From Membranipora membranacea (Eukaryota > Bryozoa > Gymnolaemata > Cheilostomatida > Membraniporidae), in contig OU612068.1 of the NCBI GenBank assembly GCA_914767715.1, positions 18,664,001-18,728,000 on the forward strand: a stretch of 64,000 bases of DNA, read 5' to 3'. Of this stretch, positions 45,301-60,300 are shown in pieces; the stretch's first letter is position 1; every line of letters starts with the position of its first letter. A program made the translations under genes and the position numbers. Under the pieces are notes generated by a model. The model worked only from the letters and a program-made list of their open reading frames with translations, had not been told where the DNA came from and did no database searches.

Positions 45301-48300
45301 GTGCAAAGGTTTACAGCTCCGAACAGAATGGACTATATCTGTATCAGTCTTTCAAATGATGAAGTCTACAAGTTTTCTGTCGTTTAACAAGCCACCGAGA
45401 CTGACATTTGCGATGTAAATGTGTCTTTCTCTTTATAAATGTACTATAAACACTCAAATGCAGAAAGGTGTAAGATAATTGGATGCCTTAAAGTGCAAGA
45501 ACACCGCAAGGCTAAGATTTGGTGGAGTCTTAGTATAAAGGTGGCGGTGAATAGGATTATCTGGAATCTGAGATCTAGGGTTTTTATCCTAAGTCATAAA
45601 ATCTACAGCAGTCGGCATCTTTTTGGAAAGACTGCGCACTGGAAGGTTGGCCAGGGTCTCTGAAAATATTTACTGGTATGTGGGATCAGGACTTTATGTG
45701 CTCAATTCAACAAAATAATAAATGTATGATAATGAAATGCGGTGCTTCTTTCCATGTGGAGCCTTACCAGCCATCGGGTCTAGGATTGAAATATCGACAA
45801 ATAAACGAACATAGACATGTAACAATTATACATTAATGCGAGATTATTTATAGTAATAGAAAAATCGGTTCAATTCTGACACAAATAACAAGATGAGCTG
45901 TGGAGAAATTAGTGAGAATAGAAACAAGATTTGTGAGCATGCTCCTTCCTAGCCTGTCTTGACAAGCTTTGTTGTGGTGGGAGGAGGAACCACCCCCCTC
46001 CCTCGGCCCACGGAACAGAGATTGTCAAGACAGGCTAGCTCCATCCATTGACTACAGCTGAAGTAGTCATCCATGCACCACCGTGAGGTCTAACAAAGTC
46101 AATTGATGAGTACAACAATAATTGAAGCTGGATATAAACGGGAGAAATTTCAGTTGTGATTGACATCTTGGTAATATTGATCTAACTCAAATTTGTTATC
46201 GAAACTTCGGAAAGTTATCTGGACATGCTTCCTCAAAGGTTTACATTTTGGTGCAAGAAATTTTCAGTACTGCACATTTCATTGTGAAAACGTTATATAC
46301 ATCATATTATAATGAGCTGCTCGTGGCTTATATAGTGTGTTTAATTAAGAAAATAAGAAGCATTATTATCGCTTTCATCTCTCCAGCACAAAGTCTGGTA
46401 AAACATATTGCAATCTGGTGTTGTAGGTGTCCAGATGTGACAAACACTCAAGAGCTCTTCGTTTGGTTTGTGAGCACCACATTAAGCAACAGAAGCAGCA
46501 TGAGAAAGGAAAATCAAAATTCGATCAGCAGCAAAACTTGAGCAGGTTTGATTTCCAAAATGGTGCAAGATACTAGAATTAGGATGGTGAACATGACGTC
46601 AATGAAGCGTACGCATTTAGTCAAACCAAGGAGTTAGAGACTCCTTGGTCAAAGTAAATTGATCATTGATGATGAGCTTGGCTTGTATTAACAGCCAAGA
46701 AATCTGGCAATTAGCTCAGCTGATCAAAATGGATTCACAATATTTATATGGAATTTGTAATTTTTAGGGTGGTGGACGACGTGCTGATATAAATACATAC
46801 CGTGAGACATTCCTAGGAAATCAGTATTAAGTTTTAAGTGTTAGAACACCACATTTACACACAAAGACATAACACCACATATAGTAAGAAAACAGTGTCG
46901 TCAAAGCAGGGTCAAAGGTCACCAAATAAGTAACATATACATATATCGGAGTCGTTTACCCTATATGTATTATCCATTATATAACACATGTAAACTAGTC
47001 CATATACCCTACAGGCAAAAAATTTTCATCGGATATTGAATTTCATTATTTTTCACATAATTTAAATTAAGCTTTACATGATAATTTTGTATGTCCATTG
47101 ATTCAAAATTTCCTAGAGCTTTTTTAAAATCCAAAGTTTGATTTGATTGCTTAGGTGAATTTGAGCCCTCTGAGCCAGGTCGCCAAATTTAATATCTAAT
47201 ATGTTTTCATACTGTGAAGAACTTACAATTTTGATTTACAAATAAAAACTAATGATTGATAAAATGTTCCACACAATGGTTTACATTAAGCTCACTATAT
47301 TGCTAGTCTAGCAGGCAAAATATAGAGGCTTCAGTTCTCTACATATTATAATATTGAAACTGCTTCTAAATAGCTCACTCACAACTTGTTAACTGATATT
47401 ATTAGTAAGTTTCACGCTAGACAACATGCAAGCCATGAGATTTACTGAGACTTCAAAATAGCGATGTAAGGACAGTATGTGGATGTTAGAGGGGCGATAA
47501 ACTTACGTCTCTAAGATTGTACGTCACTTCCAAGTTCTTTTCAAAATTCTCTGCAAACTCAGGGTACATCTCTAGGACTTCTATCAGATCTTCTCTTAAA
47601 ATTTTGTGTAAGTCACAGTAAGTTAGAGCCCGTACGTTACAGCTTGATTTACCCACTGTTTTATACCTGCATATATGCTCACCAAATACGTCCTGTTTTC
47701 CTACAAAATCATATAACAGAAAACTGATTAGGAGTTGTGCTCACATTAAGATTGTATAAATAACTCCCTCTGAAGTTGTACCTTGGGACTTGAAGACTGC
47801 TGGGCAATAATACCAGTTCCTATGACAGTTGCTGGGATTTTTTCTATCAATGAGCCATCGATTACTGCCATGATGGGTGAGAAAATATTTGCTTAAATTC
47901 ATATGTCTTTGATGCGCCGAACCCCCCAGGAGGTGCTGGTACTCCAAATATGAGTCTATTGGGAACTGCACCAACAATAGCAATTTGTTTACCACAAATT
48001 GATATTTATAGCACCAGCTATAATATAGTATAGAGTTAATTAAAACTAGGTCTAGCATATTATAATTATAGCCATCCGCTATTATGGTGATTACTGTAGG
48101 TTATTCACATTTCAATCAGTTATGACACGATTGCTGCAGATTGCAAATTAATACCAAATGGCATGACCTATTATGGTCCAGGCAATATTTCCTTTTGATT
48201 GAACATTTACACGGATGTTTGGTGCCTTAGAGAGAATCCAAAGCCGGATATCCCCTTCCCGATGTTACAAAATCATTGTATTGGTGTCTGCTGATCACTT

Positions 48301-51300
48301 TGGACAGCCTATCGTGACAAGCTTTGCTGGTTGTTTGCCACCATCAAAGCTTGTAAAACAGACTTCACTTTTCTGCATGGAAGAGGAAGATCACGCTTTA
48401 GCAGTTGCTATTATACTAGCTATGTGGGCGAGGGTTCGGCTACGCAATACATAATAACCATCAGTGTAATAACTTAAGAAGATAAGACAACTCACCCAAT
48501 ATGGCCATGACAAGATCATCTCTGAGAATTTCTATAGAGCCTCTTGATATAAAGTAGAGGGCATTGAGCACATCGCCCCTGTGTACAAGGGTGTCACCTG
48601 GAGGTACATGAGTCGTGTGAAACTTCAGAGACAGAGCCCTCAAACAACCGGGGCTAGCACCTAAAAACAGTCAACAAAAATTGCGATTAGGCCGCTTGTA
48701 CATGATATTGAGCGTATCTTGCAGCATAATGTTTGCATCCATTGATACCTCTAGTATTGTCATACTCTGTACGGCACAATAATCAGACTAGGTGGTGCAC
48801 TGTCATTTTGATATTTCTGATGACCACAGCAACCTTTCCTTGCTATTACAAACATAAACCTATAGCAAACTGCATTGGTTTTATAGAATCATGAAGACTG
48901 CCAAGTTTTTGTAACTCTTACCATCAAAAGCTGGGCATTCGCTGACCAGATTTTTATTCAAATGCAAACATATATCGGCTTGCAAGCATTCTGGAAATCC
49001 CTTCAGAACCTGGAATAAAAATATCAGCCATTATAAAGAGAACAGCACACGCGGAAATGTAGACATACGTCGACAGCATTGTCACACAGCATGCCTGTCC
49101 TCCCTTGAGGCACACTGGCAGGCATGCACATCCACATATGTAAGTCAATTTCTGACATCGCTAGAAAAGTACTTTTCATCAAACAGCCAGATTTAAATTA
49201 TCCCCAGCGTCAGCTCAGTTTGCTTATAATTAATAATTAATTGTGCGTATTATGATGAGCTCTGTATGCTCTTGGTATGCAGCACACATTTAATCCATCG
49301 GGTAAAAGATGTAGGTGTATTTACTATTTATGCACCGAACAGGTGTTTTATATTATCAATAGAGCTTCAGACTTGTGCCATTCTGTTTTCAACATCACAG
49401 GGAAATGTAACTTCGTAACCAAGATTGTGCTGGTCAAGGCAGATGGGGTACCGATGACTGAGGGTGAGCAAGGGGTTAGGATAGATTGAGTGTTGATGAA
49501 AGGAGTGGCATTACATGATCAGTTCTAGGAAAATATAGATCACAGCACCTCAACAAGGCTGTTCCGCAGCTAGAAAACTCGTTTCATATAAACTGTGTAA
49601 GAGTTGCTTATTCGGGCAAAAAGTACTTAGTCTAATAGTTGATGAAATACCGGGTATATATATAAACTAAAAACCAATTTACCTAAATTAGGGAGCAGAC
49701 ATACAGTTTAGAGCTCAACACCAGAATAGAATTAACGAAGAACACATCTTTATTGAAACACATTAGGTTTTTATGCAGACGAAAGTTTCATCTCTCAGCA
49801 AATAAAATACAGGTGTACCCACAGGTAACAGGTAGAGATAATGCCAACTCTATACAAATTACCAATAACCTGAGAAAGTTTACAACTTGCTACAGCAAGA
49901 CCGCAAGCGCTGTCAAAATGCCTTATCATGTGAGCGGCTGCAATTTGAAATTGCGCATCTCGCTGAAAATATCATGCAGTGGTGGCCACTGGGCACTGCT
50001 TATTAATTAACAGACTATCAAACATCACTTGTCAGACAACATCTAGGCTGTGATGTAACGATTGATCGAGAGTTTCACCTAGTATTTCCGCACTTGGGGA
50101 TACATGCAGTCAAAGCCACAGGTACTACAATCCCTAGAATCAAAACATGTAATGCATCTGACATCGCTGCAGGATTAAACTGATCCTTCTACTTTTTCGA
50201 TTCTATCGAGTTTGTTCTACTTTATGAGAAAATTCACGCGGCAGCTGAAAGAAAGACTATACAAACATTGCCTGATAGCATTACGAGAACACTTGTGTCA
50301 TTATCCTGTATATATTTATGTAATCCACCCCGCTGTTGTGCTGCGTCGCAAGGGAACTTGACAAGAGCTGGCAGCAATCAAAGTAGCTGCACATTTTATT
50401 TACTTTTTTAGCCTTGTAATGAATTAAATGGTATAATTGACATCAACATGTTTGCGTTTGGGTATACAATTCCTTAGAGTGCAGATTTTCTAATGCATTC
50501 ACAGATTTTTGTCTAACTCCTTGTGGGTAAACAAAATGAAGTTATTCATGAGCTTACATTCATAAAAAGACTGTTTACCATGTTATAATTCCTCAAATTT
50601 CCAGCCAGGTATTAGCTTTTATCACAACAATGAGTTCAAAAGAAAAGCCAGCTCCTCAAACATTAAGCTGCGTATAACAAGCGGAATTGTAGTGAGGTGA
50701 CTCTGTCCCATTTTTTGGCCTAACATATCCTAACTCGATACCTAATTTTTTTTTTAAATATTTGAATTTTGTCTGCATTGGTATACAGTAGTGTAACTCA
50801 AGAATTGATGGTTCAAAATTCCTTGTATTTATATTTTCGGCATGAGAAAGTTTCTCGCAGCGACAGCAGTAACCGTGCTGATAGCATGACGTCAATGACC
50901 TGACCTTCTAAGATTCACAGCCAAAATAAGATTTCTCGCCGATATTTTATGGCAAAAAAGAAGACTTTGGCTTTAGTCTTTTTGGCAGTTTGGATTGATT
51001 TTATTTATTTCAGCTTTGTGAATTGTAGTGATACCATTGACCGATAAAAATCTCTATTATCTCCCCTGGTTTTCCTTACTCTTAAAAGATGTAATTGACA
51101 ATAACAAGATGGCATGATTTCAAGGTTAAAGGTAGGACAACTAGCTTGACCAGGCAGTTTACTGTCTGTACACTTGTTTAGGTAATCTCTGCTAGATTTT
51201 TCTTATCATATTGATGGTAACAAAAACATCGCATCCTCAAAATAGCTTTCTTTGGCGTTATGAAGAAATAGCATTCTGACATATTGGATAAAAATATATT

Positions 51301-54300
51301 TCATAATAGCTGTAGCAGTTGGGCGTGGTGTTGACAACGCAAGATAGAATGATGGAGACTTTTATCGCCAAACAAACACCAACACCAGAAAACATTGCAG
51401 AGTTTTTTTTACTGAGAATCACATCTCCCTAATGGCATTGCCCAAAGCATGGTACGATTTCATCAGAGAGTGAACTAAAAATGCGGATCAAGATCTGATA
51501 TATACACAGCATGGCTCATAACGGTCACCATGTTGACGTCTTTGATAGTGATATATGTGCAGTAACATCCGTTTTCCAGGCTTGTTCTATTTTCCAAACT
51601 GGCCCCAAATACATTAACTACTTAATTTTGGGTATCGTAAGGTTTCGGACAACCTCATATTCCGCATAAATAACTGAAATTTGAGCATTAATGCCAGATA
51701 TTGGGCACATAACTTAGGTTTTTATGCAAAAACTAAAATCATCAGTTATTTGTGAGAAATAGAGAAGTTATACAAATCTACAATAAATTTCCAAGATCAA
51801 TTAAGATAAAAACTTATGATCTAGTAATGGGCATTTTAGGCTACCATTTACCTGTTAGGAAGACCAATGGCCATTCCATTAGGGCTTTGATGTATTGACC
51901 ATGTGATCATCACTGCTACAGTAATTTTAAAAAAATGGGCTTGCTCCCATTCCAGCATACAGATATGTAGAAATATACTCGTGAGAAAAGTAGGGATTTA
52001 CCCCACCATAGCTTTTCTATGATAGCTAAATTTCAAACCCTTGATTTTCCTCTTTTCTCAACAATGTAAGCTCATTGGACACTTCCCTGTGATGCCTCCC
52101 TTCCTACCCAATCAGTGATAAAGTCAGGTAATGGCACAGTACTGCAGGGATGTGGAATGTCTCATCCAGATTGTGATTCTTCTGTGCTGGTGTGGGGAGA
52201 GAGGACAGCGGACAGGGGACAGTCAGGCGCACTGGTAAATGAACCCCCATACTGGGTACCAAATACGAGTGGTGAACAGTGACTCACCATGTTCATGTCG
52301 ATACCGTTAGTATATGTCCAGGCGTGCTGAAAGTACTCCTCCAGTCTCTGTCTCAGAGGGTGGGGAATCTGGTGAAACCGGATGAACTCCTTAATTCTCG
52401 ACATTTCGTTGTGGTAGCGAGCCGTACCAGAGTAAAGTCTTTGGATAATAGCACTCACATTACCAAATATGCTAGCGTACATCAGTGCTGGAACATTGAC
52501 ACAGATAATCAACAACTTTATACATATTATACGTGTAATCTACAGATCATTGTGATTGAAGTTTAAAACTTCATTTTCACCAAGAAACTCCATCAAATCT
52601 TAGTCCTACCCCAATACAAGTATAGAAAGTTCTACTACCTCCGTACATGCGTATTATATTTACCTCCATGTGGAGTGTACGATAATATAACAGTGGTCAG
52701 GTTGCAATACTTAGGGTAGTATTGTGCCTTGGGATGGTTTAAGAATATCACTACTCTTCGATGAGTTAGGTCGGATATTTGAGCAATGGGTACAGGTTAT
52801 CATGAAACAGCAATCCAGGCCAGAAATATGAGAAACAGGCTTTTCATGTATACAAAAATCCGTTACTCACAGCCAATCAACATTGAGCAGATTGAGAAAA
52901 TCTTCTCCGCGTTGGTGTTTGGAGATATGTTTCCAAATCCCACACTGGTAAGACTGCTGAATGTGAAATATAAAGCTGTGATGTACTTAGAGTTCTGTGA
53001 GGGGCCACTCCATTCCCCGTTTGTATCTGATATATTGTATGGCTTTTGGATCTACAAAAGAGCAAGAACCGTATTTTGCTTAGTATATAATAAATAAGGT
53101 GAAGAGAATAATATCGAACCATATTTCATTCATTCATCCCTAACCAAGATTTCTCTCATTAATAACAGACTATTAGTTGATATATCATATCATATCAGGG
53201 CCGTAGTTCAAGGGGAGGCAGGAAGGCTCTGCCTCTCCTAGAATGCTCAATGGAGTGGCCTAAAAATGCTATAATTAAATAATTGATGTCAGAACCAGCT
53301 CATTCGGGACTTCCATTTGCTATATATATCGTTAAAACGCTTTACAGGCTAGGGATTAACCCCAGACTCCACAAGAGAAGCTTACAATATTCAACCTGGT
53401 ACTACTTCACACCCTCATTTTAATTTTTTTTCACCTCCCCCACAATATTTCCCAAGCTACGACCCTGCATATCCTTCCATCAAGGCAAGGCGCAGACTGC
53501 AAATTTTGCACAGGTGCCAAACATAGCCTAGAAGCATAATTTCCTGGCTATTGAATATCAGTTCTTGTTGATATCAGCGAGAAATCCATCCGCTCTTAAG
53601 AATACAATATTGATGAGCTTTCTAGCAGAAGACAGAAAAAGAATAGTCATGGGGTCAGGCAGGGTCAGTGTTGGGTCAAGTACAAAATAGGGTGGTATTG
53701 ATTTTATGAGGGTTATAACATGAGTGACATAGCAGAGATTTTTTTCTTTCTTAGGTTACCTCCTCCATGCCTAGTAGCTGTACCCCTTCAGAAATATTAT
53801 CATAATCCTGTTGGTTTGAGTTGATTTGATTATAACACTTCTGAACACTCTATTACATTAGGGGCTTTGAAAAGGATAGAATTATCAGGGGACCATAGCT
53901 TGTAAGAAACAAGCCAAATGGAATAATGAGTGGTGATGAGATTTGTTTCAATCTTACACTGATTTGTATGTAATGCTCATGACCCGCTCCGCATCGCGAG
54001 ACGAACTACCAGTGTCTTAACTGTAGTATGGCAAGAGTTAGTATGAGCTATGGGCATACTTAGAACTACCTCATGCAGGCCTATTACGTGGAAGGATAGG
54101 AGAGACTGGACGAAATGTGGCTTGTCTGCGGAATTTATCAATTATAACTTGAAAAGATGCCCTCAGCATGAGAACTTCTACACAAGATGTTCATAAAAAG
54201 TGACTTTGCACAACATCGTCAGTAATCCTAAATGAATTAGTACCGCTATCATCAATGATAACATATGGCATGTTATTATCATGGCCAGAGCTTTCATGTA

Positions 54301-57300
54301 AGACCTTGGTAGCTAGTTTGAACCCCGAAACTCTCACCCCATCCACCTGCCGGCCCTTCTTGGTAGCCAGTGTTGCTGAAATATGTCAGGTAGCAAGAAG
54401 GGATGGAAAATATGATTTCGATTCATTTTGAAAAAGGGCTTCAAATCACAAGGCATTACATAAGGTGTGAGGTAGAGGTAGAGGAGTAAAGTATTTGGTA
54501 GAGGAAAGGTTGATCATTTCCCAAGGGCTTGAAATAGCTAACATTTATTCACCCTCTTTACTTTATTTAGACTCCTACCTCTCAGCTAGCAAGGTTTTAG
54601 TGCTAGCCAACATTAAGTCACTCTGAACCTAGCTAAATTAATCTCCAGATCCTGCTCTAGGGTATGAAACAAACAGATTGTACAACTGATAACATTTTTT
54701 GTATTTCCTACTTAGTATTTACCTGCGTTGCTAACTGATCAAGCCAGCCGATTCCTGGATCGTCACCCCGCTCACTGTTACCAATAGCATACCATACACA
54801 CGCCAACCAATGGGCTATCAGCGCAAATATGGCCATCATCAATATAAGCACCGCCCAGCCATATTCACTGTACCTATCAAGCTTCCGTACCACCCTCACT
54901 AAACGAAGAAGACGTGCAGTCTTCAACAGCCCTATCAGAGTTGTTGTCTGCAAAATAATAAATGTTATCAAAAAGTTTTGACATGACATTGCAACGAGCT
55001 AATTTAGCAAGAGAGGCTTACTTGGTTTTATAAAAAAAAGCAGTCAAATGATGGCAAATCACATGCCTTTGTGTAAGGAGTTCTGTTTAGATCTTTACTG
55101 TAAATGTAGACCAAGTTTGGTCCATTTGCCTGCATTCCGAGTTGCGCCTGATCCACTGTTGACCAGTGGAAGGGAGCAACTGTAATGCAGGCAATTGGAT
55201 TAAACTTGATCTATGTATATGATACATAGATCAACAACTGTAACAACTGTCAGCACCAGACTTCATGGAAGTAGACAGTTGTTCCATTTTTGAGGGGATG
55301 GCAAATATGATCTTTGTAGAGCAATATTGGCTGGTTTGAAATAAAAAAAGGGTTCCTAAAGAAGGAGAATATAAGTTATTGCATCTTCCATTTGCCCTTA
55401 GAGTTAGTAGCACAGTCGTTACGGGATTTTCATCCAAGAAAAATTGTGGACATCCTTATAAGTTTGAAGGAACAAGGAAGGATCAGCATGTTTTGTAATT
55501 TCAATCAAACTGCTACAACTTACTGACAACTATTGGCTACTTCTGTTAATGATTATGAAAGCAGACCGAAGGCCTGTTTTTTTCTCTTTGAGGGTGAGAA
55601 ACTTCCTCATACATACATACCTCATCTGATTCAGAGTTGAAGAGAAGTAAATCAAATGGAATAGCTGCCATCAGGTCGATGAGAAACCAGCCTTTGAAGT
55701 AATGTATAGCTATTTTACCATGGTGGCTGACAACCTCATCGTGCTTATTTACATAAGTTGTCCTAAAGTTGATTATGATATCTAGTATGAACAAAACATC
55801 GACTATAAGGTCGGCGATAGTGAGCGGGTCTTCGGTCATATCCTTTTTTCGTTCTTCTGGATCTTTGCTGAGCAGGAAGGCCGCCACATATGGAGTCACT
55901 ATTGCCGTGTAGAGTACTAAAAACAGGATCAGCCAATCCCAGAGTCCTTTGATTGGCGAGTAATGAAGTATTGTGCATTTGTGCATATGAGGTGACTGGA
56001 GTTTGTATTCTGGAATAATCTCGCTGCCAAGAGACAAAACCTACAACAACACAGAGCAAAAGGTAAAACAAAAGTACATAACATGGCGTCACTATGATAT
56101 ATCATCGATGTAAAGTCGCAAACCATGCAGTGCTGAAATTTTCCCTTCATTGTTGCATGTTGGGTAGTAGGGGGTTACACCACAGTCTACTTAACTAGAG
56201 ATGAACTGTGCCTGTTCCTTGCGATGAATCAGGATCGATCAAATCTGACTTGGGAAACCAAAAGGTATTGTTAACTAAATATGTTTTTGCCACGAGTAGA
56301 ATCAAATTATCTGATTCTCTAATTGGCATATAAAGACTGAGTGTATAAGGGGACCAAGAGAGAACTCAAAGTTGGCAGGCTGGGTTGTTGGCGTTTCCAA
56401 AAATAGCCGATTTATATTAGTATAGGTTACTATTACTGTGGTCTGAAAAATTAGGGCAAAGAATTCCTACCAAATTTTTAGGAGGATGTCAACTACAGTT
56501 CAAAATGATGGTCTCCAATAAGGATCCGTTTACCAAAAAAGGCACTTGGCCAATCGGTCGCTGCCTGGTAGCAGCCAAAACAAAGGAGCTGATATGAGGT
56601 TAACCTGCGCTAGATCAAACAGATGGCAGCACTAGAGGTTTTTTTATTGGAATATCATTACCCAATCTATTGTGAGTCCAGCTTATTAAATTAATTATTG
56701 GTCATTACGGGTGGTCAGCAAATTTGCCAAGAAATCATCGTGAGTGAAGTGAATCATTAGATGAACAATTTCCAGGTGATTAACACACTATTCATTAGAT
56801 GACACCCTGTGATAAAATGTCAGGCTCATCAGCAATAATATTGACTGAGATTGGTAAATAATTTGTTATCTCATCATGACAGTTTGATGGCGGATTGTTG
56901 ATTGTCCAATGCTGTGCAGTTCAAATTGGAACTGTCAACTGAAAAAATGATCACTCAGAGAATAGAATAATAAAAAACCATATTGTCCAATTCCAAGACC
57001 TAAAACAAGCATGCGAGTTGTTGACTCAAAATCATGCCCAGGTGTTCCTATGCTACAGGTTACCTATAATCAAACTTTATAATCAAGAAACTAAACTGAA
57101 CTTCATAGCAGGTTGTTGGGGAAGAAACCAAAAATATAAACTTCGACCTACCAACGCATCTCGAATCTGAAATATCGATCAGTATCCATTGTCAGAACAA
57201 GACAAACTTGAGGATTACAATAAAGATGTGAGGTCATGTACATTCTTGTCTTGACCAAGTTGTGTCCTCTACCCCTCACAGATTTTTTTATAATGTCCCA

Positions 57301-60300
57301 CATGCTGATGAATATTGTATGAGGAGGGAGCAGCTTTTACTCAAAGTGCTGATGATCGCATTGGAACAGAGGTTATAATATCATATTCACACATTTCTAA
57401 CATATAAAATACATGTATATAAGACACATTGACAACATAATGTTGTTAGGTTCAAACATGTTATATAATATGCATGTTGCTTCAATAAGACTGACTGGAG
57501 AGGTTTGGTACTGTAGTGTGCATAGGGAAAGAGCCAAAATCTGTTTGTATAATCGTAAGGCTTATTGCGGGAGCACATGAGTTTAATTCAACAGCCCTCT
57601 GGATATGTTTACATGACGGCAACTTTGTAGGCCAAAACCTTCCCTTGGACTTAGATCATGTTTAATCCGATTGCCTGCATTCCAGTTGCTCCCTTTCGCT
57701 GGTCACGCCGCAGGCAAAGGCCTTTGCCTGCGGCGTGACCAGTGGATGGGGAGCAACTGGAGACTTATGGACCAAACTTGGCCTACCTTGCACTAGACAT
57801 ATTATCACTCCGATTTAGTTTATGATATAAAAAATAATAAAGTAACATGACTACTACATTCAGGGGAAATGGAAAGTATTGCTAATTGATATATACACAA
57901 ATAATCTAATACGGTTTAAAAGAGTACGAAACAAAAATGAAGTGGAAAACCTGTACCCTTGAAATCTTTTTTGGTAGAATCTGTAAAAAGGTTACATTCA
58001 TTGATGGGTCAACAATTGCTGCAGGCAAAGCAAGGAAATAATAGGAAGAAGTTTGATCAATTTGGAAATGCAGTGTATTCTAGAACAAGTTTGTTCCCTC
58101 TATGGAGGCAGAACGATGAATAAAAAGTGTATCTAGGCACCTCGATTCGTCACTTTTGCAATATCATTCCGCCGGCGCCACCGCAGAGGGAACAAACTTG
58201 TTCTACAGTATATTAGTATTTTAGTTGAGAAGTAACCTGGTTTAAGCTACAGGCCGTGGCAGGTTTAGGCACTGCAATGAGTAAATTTGAGGAAGGAGGT
58301 AAGCCAGGGGTGGTTTCTATTCAGAAAGTTGGTAAGTTAATTACAATTGGTAACATCGAGAATCATGTGCAGCATTGCGTATTTTAATCTCAACAATATT
58401 ATTATATCCGGAATATGGAAAAACTATTTAGTGAACTTTTTTTTATCAAGAAGAGAGTTATTGATTAGGTGGCGTTGGGTTAATTTGTGGGCCTGTCTAA
58501 GTGCTGGCTGGCAATACATGCTAGTGACTTTAGCTACTTTCATCCTGGTCCTTCATCACTATAAACCTGAACGTATCACAGAGTAAGGATGAGAGTTAGT
58601 GGTGCTATCTTTTTGTATCAATCGTAACTCAAACTGTCAAGTTTGCATACTATAAGCCTTGAGTTTTGCTCAAGAAAGCATGTTCTTTAGGAAACATATT
58701 TTCTTACCTCTGCCATCCTGCCAGATACATTGCTTTTGACTGTTTGAACATGAGGCAGAAAAAGGTTATCCTTTGAGCCGAGTAAAGCCTGATCGTCAAT
58801 AGACTTATCTCCAATCAATGACCTTGACTTTTGGTCCCGCTCAAGCCTGAGTATATCTGTATCAAGTCCTATGCTCTCCAACCGTGCACGATCTACAAAA
58901 GGACAGGGCAATTAAGATGAGCCTCATTACTTCTCCAAAACATAAGCCATCGCACATGACTTCACCCCAATGCTTGTGGAGCTTGAATAGGGCTGAACCT
59001 TCAAGATTAAATTAAATTGCTCACTTATCAGAAAGAATAACATGACAAAAAACAAAATTGTATTATTTTGTCAGGTAGCAACAGAAAAGCAGGACATGAC
59101 ATCAGAGCATTAGTAGGGTAATAGTACTGACATGATTAGCTTTAGGATAAACAACTGCCGGCCAATAATTCAAAATCTGAAACCAGTTTGAGGCGAGAAA
59201 ATTGACACTTATACAAAAAAGTACAAACATCATATCCCTATGGACAGAGTTACGAACACTCCGGTTAGTTCTTTCACAGTTATAAAAAAATGTTCTTATA
59301 TAGACAGCTATTACTCGGATTGCCAAACAGAGTAACCGGAGTTCATGTTTTCTGCTACTAAACATGCAATAAGCTTATTTAGGCGAGAGGGTCCGAGCAA
59401 GACTCAACGCAGGTCTATACATAGAATATTGAGCATAACATGATATTGGGTAAATAATGTAAAAGAATTGCTTGATGAAAGAACAGGATGGGAGAAGAAG
59501 AAAAGTTGAATAACGTAAATAAATCCATAATTGCAAAGGGCAGCAAATGACATAGGTATAATTGCCTATGCTATGACAGCCTCATAATAACATACTGTTT
59601 TGCAGCAGCATTATTGAATGTCTCCAGGTTTAATATAACAATGATCGAGATCAATCCGAGGTCATTTCCATGCTTTACTCTCTATCATGAGCGGAATTGA
59701 TTTTTTAGTCTGGACATGAAAATAAAATTTATGTCCATTCTTTTATCCAAGTGTACCATCACTAATTCACTTGTCTTATGACTACCCAATGAGAAAGGTC
59801 TGGCGTCATCATATAGCAAGTCAGTAGACTGGTTGGTAGACAGGCTGTTATTGGAAGATGTAATTTGTTGAATTGTGCGTTTTAGATTTTTACTGTGCAT
59901 CAAACGCCTAGATAATTGTCTCGTCGATGATCATTTTAAGCAATTTATTTCGCACAAAATCAGACTCGCCTTAGCATTCTCACCATCTAAATTTGAAATG
60001 AAGTTGATAAAATTATAAATACATAATACTATTTGAGCATATACATTATAAAGGGCAGACAACCAAAGGGGGTAGCATAGGTTGGGCTATATTGGTGAGC
60101 GTGAGAGCAACAAAGAGGATAGGATTGACAGAGTATTTTTGATGCAAGGTGTGCTTCAGTCCAAGGAGTTGTTGCATAGACAGCGCAAGGGTTGTCGTTG
60201 TGGGAGGAATGATGTTTACATATAATTAACAGCTACGTCAGCTTAGCATCTCTACATATTGATTACTGATATTGACTTCAGACCCAACCGATTCATTTAC

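Larger units (their letters stand above)
56041..58707. other. ERG intron upstream of the S1-S3 exon
   Basis: 2.7 kb. Contains two miniature elements (57652-57785 and 58081-58206) and no recognised exon. Confidence 0.4.

Noticed and set aside
59685-59903. Ser/Asn-rich minus ORF as an ERG N-terminal exon
   Set aside because: The acceptor is plausible (attatctag), but no donor gives a phase compatible with 58892. The flanking exons already join in frame without it.
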